Positions 5,059-10,374 of a DNA stretch of 10,600 nt are shown piece by piece. This DNA is from Streptosporangiaceae bacterium (lineage in GTDB: Bacteria; Actinomycetota; Actinomycetes; Streptosporangiales; Streptosporangiaceae). The notes beneath the pieces were generated by a model, which did not search any database, had not been told where the DNA came from, and saw only the letters and a program-made list of their open reading frames with translations. The stretch lies in assembly GCA_025934635.1 (NCBI GenBank), contig JAICWX010000296.1, positions 1 to 10,600 of the forward strand, read 5' to 3'. Each line of letters opens with the position of its first letter. Within the stretch, counting starts at the first letter, position 1. The translations under genes and the position numbers were made by a program.

Positions 5059-5871
5059 TCACAGGGCGATGGCTGCGAGCGCGCCCAGGAGGATGAACGG
5101 CCCGAGCGGCAGCTGGCTGGTGCGGGTGGCCCGGTGCAGCGCTAGCAGCGCGCCGCCGTACACGCCGGCCAGGGCGAAGGCCGCGAAGGTGCCGCACAGC
5201 AGCGCCTGCCAGCTGATCCAGCCCAGCGCGGCGCCGACGCTGGCGGCGAGCTTGGCGTTCCCCAGGCCCAGGCCGCCGGACGTGATGACCGACAGGACTA
5301 GGTAGAGGGCAGCCAGGGCGACGGCGCCGATGGCGGCGCGGCCGAGGTAGCCAGGCTGGTGGCCGGTGAGCGCGGCGACGGCCAGCAGCGCGATGGTCCC
5401 GGCGAAGGCGGCGGCGATGAGCGGGTCCGGGAGCCGGCGGACGGCCATGTCGATTAAGGCGAGCAGGACCAGCCAGGCCAGTACCGCCAGTTTCCACACC
5501 GAGGATGCGCGGGCGGCCACGACGGCCAGGGCGAGCCCGGCGGCCAGCTCGGCCAGCAGCGGATACGGGCCGACCCGGGCGGCGCAGGAGGGGCAGCGAC
5601 CGGTGGCGGCGACGATGAGCAGGGTGATCCAGGTCGCGGCGAGCGCGGGCAGCCCGGCGCGGCGCAGCCGGGCCGTCAGCGGCTGCAGCAGGGCCGTAAG
5701 CAGCAGTGCCACGATGCACGGCACGACGATGATGTACAAGATGCCGAGCACCCGGACGATCAGGTAGATGGCGGCGGCGAGCAGGAGCAGCCGCCAGGAC
5801 CACGCGGCCCCCGTTTGCAGCCAGCCCGGCACCCGGCCAGATTCCGGCGGGCCGGCTCCGCGCCCAGGCAC
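5059..5871 (-). CDS. Chimeric membrane protein: AI-2E-transporter-like N-terminus fused to prepilin-peptidase (A24)-like C-terminus
   Basis: Residues 14-88 (VPGWLQTGAAWSWRLLLLAA, two membrane segments at about 26-60, QPLTARLRRAGLPALAATWI) read like the N-terminus of AI-2E/PerM-type transporters. At about residue 90 the sequence switches to RCPSCAARVGPYPLLAELAAG and then the multi-helix core of A24 prepilin peptidases. These are membrane aspartyl proteases that trim type IV pilin and pseudopilin leaders. The first active-site region is present (D141 in LIDMAVRRLPDPL). The second, normally GxGDxKL, reads GLGNAKL, so Asn205 replaces the catalytic Asp. Only one CxxC pair is present, and the N-terminal helix normal for the peptidase is replaced. 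The GTG start at 5871 lies inside a long hairpin; GTG 5832 is an alternative and neither has a good ribosome binding site. No pilin genes are nearby. The enzyme is probably inactive as a peptidase and may be a scar of recombination. Confidence 0.7.
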   Translation of the reverse strand: MPGRGAGPPESGRVPGWLQTGAAWSWRLLLLAAAIYLIVRVLGILYIIVVPCIVALLLTALLQPLTARLRRAGLPALAATWITLLIVAATGRCPSCAARVGPYPLLAELAAGLALAVVAARASSVWKLAVLAWLVLLALIDMAVRRLPDPLIAAAFAGTIALLAVAALTGHQPGYLGRAAIGAVALAALYLVLSVITSGGLGLGNAKLAASVGAALGWISWQALLCGTFAAFALAGVYGGALLALHRATRTSQLPLGPFILLGALAAIAL

Positions 5872-5900
5872 ACCCGGGCCTGCCCGGGTGTGCCTGGGCG
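5861..5900. repeat. 40-base near-perfect hairpin over the 5-prime end of the chimeric gene
   Basis: The 19-base arms at 5861-5879 and 5882-5900 are perfectly complementary, with only a CT loop between them. The arm begins CGCCCAGGCACACC. It could be a bidirectional terminator, the scar of an insertion, or a structure that occludes the GTG at 5871. No T-run follows on either strand. Confidence 0.8.
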
Positions 5901-6209
5901 GCCCGGTTCCGGCGCGTCCCGGGGGTTCTGCTCGCGCACGTGCGTACCGCGCCGGATCTGGTCCTGTACGCCAGCGCCGCGGGTGATCCGGTCGTTCTCC
6001 ACGGCCTCGTCCCGTTTGTGCTCGGCTGCCTGGCCGTCCTGCGCTCCGGTGGCGGCGCCAGTTCGGCCAGCGCCGTCCGCCGCGGGCGCATCACCTGTCA
6101 TGACCAGACAACTACCGCTGTCGGCAGGGACCAAACGCCGCCTCGGAACTCTCCGCGACCTGTGCTGTGCCAATCTCGTTCACAGCCACTGACCTGCCAT
6201 TTGCGTTCG
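5901..6209. other. Gap between chimeric gene and transposase remnants; possible hydrophilic leader frame
   Basis: No gene is firmly supported. On the minus strand, a frame from ATG 6101 to the hairpin reads as a charged, mostly GC-ending-codon stretch (MTGDAPAADG..., then AEHKRDEAVENDRITRG). It is one frame off the chimeric protein. It might be the original leader of the transporter-like part, now disconnected, or chance. It has no clear ribosome binding site. Confidence 0.25.
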
Positions 6210-6293
6210 CTAGGCCGCTCTGCGGTACTCGGTGATCAAGCCGTCCAAGACTTGCTTGCGCCCGATCCGGGCGGTGATGCCGACGGCTTGGCT
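6210..6293 (-). pseudogene. Possible C-terminal tail of a second, unrelated transposase
   Basis: In a minus-strand frame different from that of the ISAs1 remnant, the codons read AVGITARIGRKQVLDGLITEYRRAA and end at TAG (6212-6210). A basic RIGRKQVLxGLIxEY tail resembles, as far as I recall, the C-termini of some actinobacterial integrase-core transposases. The fragment is only about 28 codons and has no start, so this is a weak identification. It abuts the premature end of the ISAs1-like frame, which suggests two element fragments joined by deletion. Confidence 0.35.
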
Positions 6294-6810
6294 AAGCTGC
6301 CGCCCGCTGCCCGATGATGACGCCCTCGCCGTGCGCCAGCGCGGAGAACAGCTTCACCTTCACATCGGGCAGCTCTTCCCAGGCGCCCTTGAGCACCTTG
6401 CCATCCAGGGCGACCATGGTCAGCGCGTCTGCTTGCCCGGCTGCCGCCCGCGTCTGCTGAACCAGGGCCGTCAGCCAGCCGCCGACCGCGGCATCGGCCT
6501 CATCGGCGTCGATCATCTGCACGTGGCGGCGGATCGTGGCCTCGTTCGGCGCGATGTAGCGACGCTGGACCGAGTGGAACCGGGCACCCAGCCGCGCCAG
6601 CGCGTCCTGCGGCAGGTCAGCTGTGAAATCACCCACCGAGCGGAAACTGCGCCCGGCCCCGGGCAACCCGGCCGCGACGACCATGGCCAGGGTGGAGGCG
6701 ATGCTGTGCCGGATGCCGCGGCGGGCGCGCGGGTCGGTGATCTGCTCCAGCGCCTTCAGCAGGCTCAGGCGCCCGCCTGGCGGTGGCAGCATGCCTGGGT
6801 CGACGATCAC
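6292..6810 (-). pseudogene. ISAs1-family transposase, truncated at the C-terminus
   Basis: The 172 codons match the N-terminal half of ISAs1-family transposases: LLKALEQITDPRARRGIRHS (the DUF4372-like opening with PDPRxxRGxRH), then AGAGRSFRSVGDFTADLPQD, APNEATIRRHVQMIDADEAD and MVALDGKVLKGAWE. D136 in the last of these is the first DDE aspartate. KLFSALAHGEGVIIGQ is the normal next block, but the frame then ends RAAA-stop. Family members run to roughly 370 residues or more, so the catalytic C-terminal half is lost. GTG 6810 has a GAGGAG ribosome binding site six bases upstream, suggesting the original start. It is inactive as a transposase. No terminal repeats are recognisable. Confidence 0.8.
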
Positions 6811-6998
6811 GCGGGTCTCCTCGCGGGTGAGCAGCAGATGACCGGGCGTTGGCGGGTGAGCGACCGGGCCGATGTAAGATCATCCGGCTGCTGCCGCCGC
6901 CGGGATCTCGCCCGGTCCGGGATGTCACTGCCGCTCATCGCTGGGCGGGCTCCTGCGCGGACGGGCTCCCGGCATGCCCGGGCCGGGCTAGTGGCGTT
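6811..6998. other. Intergenic, nothing firm
   Basis: This lies between the stop of the wrbA-like gene and the start of the ISAs1 remnant. It includes GC-rich short inverted repeats near 6975-6990 (a CCCGGGCCGGG cluster) that might end the redox operon, but no clear terminator or end of the ISAs1 element. Confidence 0.3.
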
Positions 6999-7649
6999 TT
7001 ATGAGTGGGCGGCGGTTGCCGGCCGCTGCTGCCGCCCACGCCGGAACCCCTGGAGGTGGCCGGCCACCTCGGTGAGTCGCCGGCCCTGGTAGCGCGCGGC
7101 GGCGAGGATTTCCTGTCCTGGCCTGTCTCCTTGCATCCCGGCGATGAAGGATGTTCCGTAGGGGTTGCCTCCTGCCGCGTAGAGGAGGGTCGGTATAGCC
7201 GGGCGGGACGATCACCGCGCCCCAGTGGTAGAAGATGGTGTTGAATGACAGCAGGGTGGATTCCTGCCCGCCGTGGCGGTTGATGGCCGAGGTGAACGAC
7301 GTTGCGGCCTTATCGGACAGCTTGCCGGCCATCCAGAGTGGGCCGGTCTGGTCCAGGAACTGCTTCAGCTGGGCAGACGCGGTCCCATAGCGGGTGGGGT
7401 GCCGAAGGCGAACCCGTCAGCCCAGTCCAGATCGTCGACCTTCGCCTCCTCGATCGTGTCCTTGATCTCTTCCAGGTGGGCCCGCCAGGCGGGGTTGGTG
7501 TCGATGGCGTAGTCGGGAGCGAGCTCAGCAACGCGCCGCAGCCGGACCTCGGCACCGGCGTCTGCGGCTCCTTCGGCGACGGCGCGGGCGAGCTGGTGCA
7601 CGTTGCCGGTCGCGCTGTAGTAGATCACAGCAATGCTGGGCGAATTCAC
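6999..7649 (-). pseudogene. wrbA: WrbA-like NAD(P)H:quinone oxidoreductase with two compensating frameshifts
   Basis: Read across frames, the 217-codon span is a full-length flavodoxin-fold quinone reductase of the WrbA type. IAVIYYSATGNVHQLARAVAEG is the FMN phosphate-binding loop. DGFAFGTP, then ASAQLKQFLDQTGPLW, matches the family FGTPTRxG and FLDQTGxLW blocks. HGGQESTLLSFNTIFYHWGAVIVPPGYTDP and GGNPYGTSFIAGMQGD, with ARYQGRRLTEVAGHL, complete it. One base appears missing in the G-run at 7396-7399 (frame lost after FGTP). One extra base appears near 7181-7189, between GYTDP and LYAAGGNPYG. After both, the frame is the same as at the start and ends at TAA 6999-7001. The GTG start at 7649 has AGGAGG seven bases upstream and lies four bases after the DUF6069 stop, so it is the last gene of the operon. 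In the sequence as given the product would end after about 94 residues. Assembly error is a real alternative. Confidence 0.85.
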
Positions 7650-7653
7650 CGGT

Positions 7654-8181
7654 TTACCTCCTGGGGGTGGCGGGGCGATCTGCTGGCTGCCGCTGGGCAG
7701 AGCGCGGGGTATCGCCGCCAGGTTTGGCGGGATTGCCATCGGCTGAGCGCCACCGGGGAGTGGTCAGCGCGAAGACCGGGATGAGCACGGCACCGACGGC
7801 CAGGTGCATGCAGACCAGGGCAACCCGCCCGGTGCCGGTCAGGCCATGGCCCGACAGCGGCGCCGCCAGCGACACCGCCAAGGCGATGAGGCTGGTGATG
7901 ATCCAGGTCCGGCGGGGGCGGCGAGCGGCGCGCTCGATGAGCGCCAGCGCTGCCCATGCCAGCAGTGACGCCGCCGCGGCGAGGACCGCCACGAATCCGG
8001 GTGCCAGGCTTGCCGGGCGCTGCGAGGACCCGAACCCTGGAGTGTGCAGGTGCATGCCCGCGACATAGTGGGCTATCAGCCACACCGCGACCGCGGCGGC
8101 GATGGCGCTGGCCGCGGCCGCCAGGCGGGTGCGTGCCCGGTGCCGCCGGGCGGCGGGCAGGGTTTTGCTGTGATCTGGCAT
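7654..8181 (-). CDS. DUF6069 family four-helix membrane protein
   Basis: The product has 175 residues with a basic N-terminus and four membrane segments at about 19-43, 62-83, 91-110 and 117-138. A proline- and arginine-rich cytoplasmic tail follows. The spacing, the LLAWAALALIERAARRPRRTW loop after helix 2 and the ALVCMHLAVGAVLIP helix 4 match actinobacterial DUF6069 proteins, whose function is unknown. ATG 8181 has GGAGGT about six bases upstream. It lies 49 bases after the PPOX gene and its stop nearly touches the wrbA-like start, so it sits inside the operon. A link to redox or envelope stress is only inferred from its neighbours. Confidence 0.8.
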   Translation of the reverse strand: MPDHSKTLPAARRHRARTRLAAAASAIAAAVAVWLIAHYVAGMHLHTPGFGSSQRPASLAPGFVAVLAAAASLLAWAALALIERAARRPRRTWIITSLIALAVSLAAPLSGHGLTGTGRVALVCMHLAVGAVLIPVFALTTPRWRSADGNPAKPGGDTPRSAQRQPADRPATPRR

Positions 8182-8230
8182 TAGAACCTCCGTGCGGGTG
8201 ACTGGCCTGGGCTGACTGCGGCGGTGACGC

Positions 8231-8602
8231 TCACGGGGCGGCGCCCAAGCCCCAGCTGATGACGTGGGTGGGGTGGATGCGGATGATCGGCCCGAGCTGC
8301 GTACCGTCCGGGCCGCCCGCCTGCTCTAGCGCCTCGGCCTCGCCGCGTACCATGACGCACCGGGGCTGCCACGGCGGGAGCACGTCGTCGATCACCAGGG
8401 CGACCTTGGGGTTGGCCTGGACGTTGCGGAACTTCCTGGTCCGAGCGAAGTCGCGGCCTCCGATATCGATGGTGTCCAGGGCCGGGTTGTAGCTCCAGCC
8501 CAGCGGCACGACGTGCGGCAGGCCATCCGGATCGACCGTGGCCAGCCTGCCTAGCCGCTTTTCCGCCAGGTAGTCCAGCTCCTTATCCGAGAACACGCTC
8601 AC
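8231..8602 (-). CDS. PPOX-class F420-dependent oxidoreductase
   Basis: This is a 123-residue split-barrel flavin/F420-binding protein. MSVFSDKELDYLAEKRLGRLATVDPDGLPHVVPLGW is the typical opening of the MSMEG_5819/OxyR-type group: strand, GRLAT, DGxPxVxPxxF/W. LDTIDIGGRDFARTRKFRNVQANPKVALVIDD gives the KxRNVxxNPxVAxVVDD block that contacts the deazaflavin phosphate. The tail IRIHPTHVISWGL is also characteristic. Such enzymes use reduced coenzyme F420 for hydride transfer to varied organic substrates; the substrate here cannot be read from sequence. The start is GTG 8602, whose last bases overlap the upstream TGA (GTGA), so translation is coupled to the 65-residue gene before it. Presence of this enzyme implies an F420-producing host. 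Confidence 0.88.
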   Translation of the reverse strand: MSVFSDKELDYLAEKRLGRLATVDPDGLPHVVPLGWSYNPALDTIDIGGRDFARTRKFRNVQANPKVALVIDDVLPPWQPRCVMVRGEAEALEQAGGPDGTQLGPIIRIHPTHVISWGLGAAP

Positions 8603-8796
8603 GGCGCAGCCCCCTCGGCCTCACCGGTCTCTGCCAGGTTGCCGCGGCGCCCGCGGACCAGCGCGGCCAGCGCGAGCACGTCCGCGACCAGCCGCAGGAG
8701 CGGCTCGAGATCCTCCCGGTTCGCCCGGTAGGCCGCAGCCACGCGCCGCGCGGCGGCAGCAGCCTGCCACCTGCCCGGCCCTTGCTTCTCGCCCAT
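8599..8796 (-). CDS. Small hypothetical protein (65 aa), first gene of the redox operon
   Basis: I do not recognise a family. It starts MGEKQGPGRWQAAAAARRVA and is dominated by Ala, Arg and Leu. A likely amphipathic or weakly hydrophobic helix covers residues 29-49 (EDLEPLLRLVADVLALAALV), followed by a short polar tail. ATG 8796 has an AGAGGG ribosome binding site. The stop TGA overlaps the GTG of the PPOX gene, which is strong evidence that it is genuinely translated. It is the first gene after the regulator-proximal spacer, so MarR control would act on it first. It might be a small partner or adaptor of the oxidoreductase, but that is only a guess from position. Confidence 0.7.
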   Translation of the reverse strand: MGEKQGPGRWQAAAAARRVAAAYRANREDLEPLLRLVADVLALAALVRGRRGNLAETGEAEGAAP

Positions 8797-8813
8797 GATC
8801 CCTCTTGATTCCC

Positions 8814-8849
8814 TAGAGAACTATTTAATAGAGAACGTTATGCAGAGAA
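8814..8849. promoter_or_regulatory. AT-rich operator/promoter region between redox operon and marR
   Basis: The spacer between the divergent genes (8797-8884) contains CTATTTAATAG (8821-8831), a palindrome with perfect five-base arms. It lies between direct repeats TAGAGAAC (8814-8821 and 8829-8836). A third AGAGAA follows at 8844-8849, so the repeats run about 14-15 bases apart. MarR dimers bind AT-rich imperfect palindromes in just such divergent spacers, so this is the best operator candidate. No confident -35/-10 assignment was made. Confidence 0.5.
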
Positions 8850-8884
8850 TGGTACTCCTGTCAACTAGCTGCTAGCCTGATCTC

Positions 8885-9367
8885 ATGACCGGAGAGCGGC
8901 CAGAGGCCCTGCAGGCGTGGACAGCGGTCTGCGAGGTCGTCGACCGCGTGCGCGTCGCCCTCAACCGCGACCTGCAGCACAACGTCGGGCTCACCCTGGC
9001 CGAGAACCTCGTGCTCTGCCAGGTCGCCATGGCCCCCGGCACCAGCCTGCGGATGGTGGACATCGCCCGGCTGCTCACCATCGGCAAGAGCGCGGTGACC
9101 AAGACCGTGGATCGGCTCGAGGAACGCGGCCTGATCACCCGCCAGAGAGACCCATCAGACCGGCGGACCGTGCACGCCACGCTCACCACCGAGGGAGCGA
9201 AGCTCTTCGCCGCCGCCCAGCCAGCGTTCGCCGACGCAGTACAGCGCCACTTCGCCGACCACATCAGCCAGGCCGACATCCACCACCTAGCCCGGCTGCC
9301 CGGGCGCGTGCTACAGCCAGTTCCGCCTTCACCAGCACCACGGCAAGCCGGCCCGCATAGTCACTGA
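8885..9367 (+). CDS. MarR-family transcriptional regulator
   Basis: This is a 160-residue winged-helix regulator. Helices near the N-terminus (about 5-35) would form the dimer interface. The recognition part is at about 57-82 (VDIARLLTIGKSAVTKTVDRLEERGLI). The wing follows with the hallmark DPSDRRTVHATLT (residues 89-101), which contains the conserved DxR signature. The tail after about residue 138 is proline-rich and departs from the usual final helix, which may be shortened. It is divergent from the 65-aa/PPOX/DUF6069/wrbA-like operon across an 88-base spacer, the classic arrangement for a repressor of both itself and its neighbour. MarR regulators beside quinone reductases often sense quinones, oxidants or phenolics. 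Only one Cys pair (residues 16 and 45) is available for thiol chemistry, and the ligand here is unknown. Confidence 0.88.
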   Translation: MTGERPEALQAWTAVCEVVDRVRVALNRDLQHNVGLTLAENLVLCQVAMAPGTSLRMVDIARLLTIGKSAVTKTVDRLEERGLITRQRDPSDRRTVHATLTTEGAKLFAAAQPAFADAVQRHFADHISQADIHHLARLPGRVLQPVPPSPAPRQAGPHSH

Positions 9368-9632
9368 CCCCGGGGCCACTTCCCGCACGACCCAGGCCGA
9401 TCCGGCAGGGCAGCCCAGCCAGGGCCGGCCGCGTTGCGTTACGACGGGCCTCGCCCGACGGTCACAGGGCTTCACCGGCACCGGCCACGCGAAGGCCGCC
9501 CGACCGGCAGAAACGCCGCAAATCAGCAGGAACGACAGTCCCTGAGCACCCACAGCGGTAGCCACCGGCATGACCGTTTAACTTTGCCAATTCAGATGAC
9601 TATTGCCTGTGCCAAGAGCGAGCCGGGGTGCG
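9368..9632. other. Intergenic, no supported gene
   Basis: Several short frames cross this stretch, but none has a ribosome binding site or a recognisable motif. There is an AT-richer patch at about 9565-9605 whose role I cannot tell. Confidence 0.3.
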
Positions 9633-9674
9633 CCTCCTGCCGTCACCGCGGTGCTGGGCGGTGACGGCAGGAGG
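9633..9674. terminator. Strong hairpin between convergent marR and hsp20, probable bidirectional terminator
   Basis: CCTCCTGCCGTCACCGC (9633-9649) is perfectly complementary to 9658-9674 around an eight-base loop. It lies between the ends of two convergent genes, 265 bases after the MarR stop and 52 bases after the hsp20 stop. There is no T-run on either side, which is usual in high-GC actinobacteria. Confidence 0.7.
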
Positions 9675-9725
9675 GTACTTCTGCCGGGGTGGGGGTCCTT
9701 GGCTGGTGCGGCCGCGGCTTTGCTG

Positions 9726-10229
9726 TCAGCTGCCGTCGGTGACCGTTGCGCCTGGCGTGAGGACGGTGTGGCCCTGGCCGGCGCGTACCTGGATGCGCTT
9801 GGCCTGTACGTCCGGCGCCTTGGGCACCATGATCTGCAGCACGCCGTCCTGCGTCGAGGCCTCGATGTTGTCCGCCTCGACGTGGCTGGGCAGCGTGATC
9901 GAGCGGCGGAAGGCGCCGTAATGACGCTCGGTCCGGTGCATCTTCTCCTCGGCGGAGTCGTGCGCGAAGTGCCGCTCCCCCTGGATCGTCAGCAGGCCGT
10001 CCTCCAAGGTGATCTCCACCTCGTCAGGCTTGACGCCGGGCAGTTCCACGGCCACCAGGTAGGCGTCCTTGCGTTCGGAGATGTCGACCGCCGGCGGCCA
10101 TACCGCGGGGGTAGTGCCGCTGGTGAACTGCTGGCCGGGGCGCCAGCCGTGTCCCCTGGTCGCTCGCAGCATCTCATCCTGCGCGGCACGCAGGTCTTCA
10201 AACAGGTCCCAGCCTGTGGTGACTGTCAT
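9726..10229 (-). CDS. Hsp20/alpha-crystallin family small heat-shock protein
   Basis: This 167-residue small chaperone holds unfolding proteins in an ATP-independent way as large oligomers in the cytoplasm. Residues 1-43 are the variable N-terminal arm (TGWDLFEDLRAAQDEMLRAT). Residues 45-139 form the alpha-crystallin domain: PAVDISERKDAYLVAVELPG, VKPDEVEITLEDGLLTIQGE, then HYGAFRRSITLP and the diagnostic DGVLQIMVPKAP. A C-terminal RIQV gives the I-x-V/I motif that docks neighbouring subunits. ATG 10229 has a GGGAG site upstream; a longer reading from 10283 has no ribosome binding site and begins outside the conserved arm. It is divergent from a TetR-family gene with a palindromic operator between them, which suggests local repression relieved by heat or stress. 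Neither a HAIR nor a CIRCE element is apparent. Confidence 0.93.
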   Translation of the reverse strand: MTVTTGWDLFEDLRAAQDEMLRATRGHGWRPGQQFTSGTTPAVWPPAVDISERKDAYLVAVELPGVKPDEVEITLEDGLLTIQGERHFAHDSAEEKMHRTERHYGAFRRSITLPSHVEADNIEASTQDGVLQIMVPKAPDVQAKRIQVRAGQGHTVLTPGATVTDGS

Positions 10230-10249
10230 GTCGTTCTCCCTTGCCTCTG

Positions 10250-10268
10250 GCCGGGCCACGGGCCCGGC
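10250..10268 (-). promoter_or_regulatory. GC hairpin in the hsp20 leader
   Basis: GCCGGGCC (10250-10257) and GGCCCGGC (10261-10268) form a perfect eight-base stem with a three-base loop. It is about nine bases upstream of the hsp20 ribosome binding site in the transcript. It does not itself cover that site, so a thermometer role is not shown. Confidence 0.4.
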
Positions 10269-10289
10269 GACCCGGAAGAACACCGCTCA

Positions 10290-10346
10290 GGTGAACACTA
10301 TTCAGTTCCGAGCTACACTGTTCACTGTATAGTGAACGCCGTTCAC
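10290..10346. promoter_or_regulatory. TetR-type operator between hsp20 and tetR
   Basis: GTTCACT (10320-10326) and AGTGAAC (10331-10337) are perfect inverted seven-base arms around GTAT. Extra half-sites GTGAAC (10291-10296) and GTTCAC (10341-10346) flank them. TATAGT at 10328-10333 inside the palindrome is a fair -10 for the plus-strand gene, and the reverse strand reads TATAC at the same place, so a bound regulator would cover both promoters. Confidence 0.65.
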
Positions 10347-10374
10347 AGTCAAACGCGGTCACCGGAGGACGCAC

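Noticed and set aside
5031..5096. Short plus-strand frame from ATG 5031 as a gene
   Set aside because: It has only about 21 codons, runs into the antisense end of another gene and has a weak ribosome binding site. Kept only as a speculation beside the palindrome.
5051..6094. Minus-strand 347-codon frame overlapping the chimeric gene
   Set aside because: Its Arg/Ala/Pro-rich composition without hydrophobic pattern marks an out-of-frame shadow. The 5059-5871 frame carries the membrane segments and motifs.
8797..8884. tRNA or small RNA gene in the AT-rich marR spacer
   Set aside because: No cloverleaf or extended stem forms. The short palindrome and repeats fit an operator better.
9434..9664. 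Plus-strand frame after marR as a small gene
   Set aside because: It has a TTG start without a ribosome binding site and no motif, and it runs into the hairpin at 9633-9674.
10230..10374. HspR (HAIR) or HrcA (CIRCE) operator upstream of hsp20
   Set aside because: Neither the CTTGAGT-N7-ACTCAAG nor the long CIRCE inverted repeat is present. Only the GTTCACT palindrome is seen.
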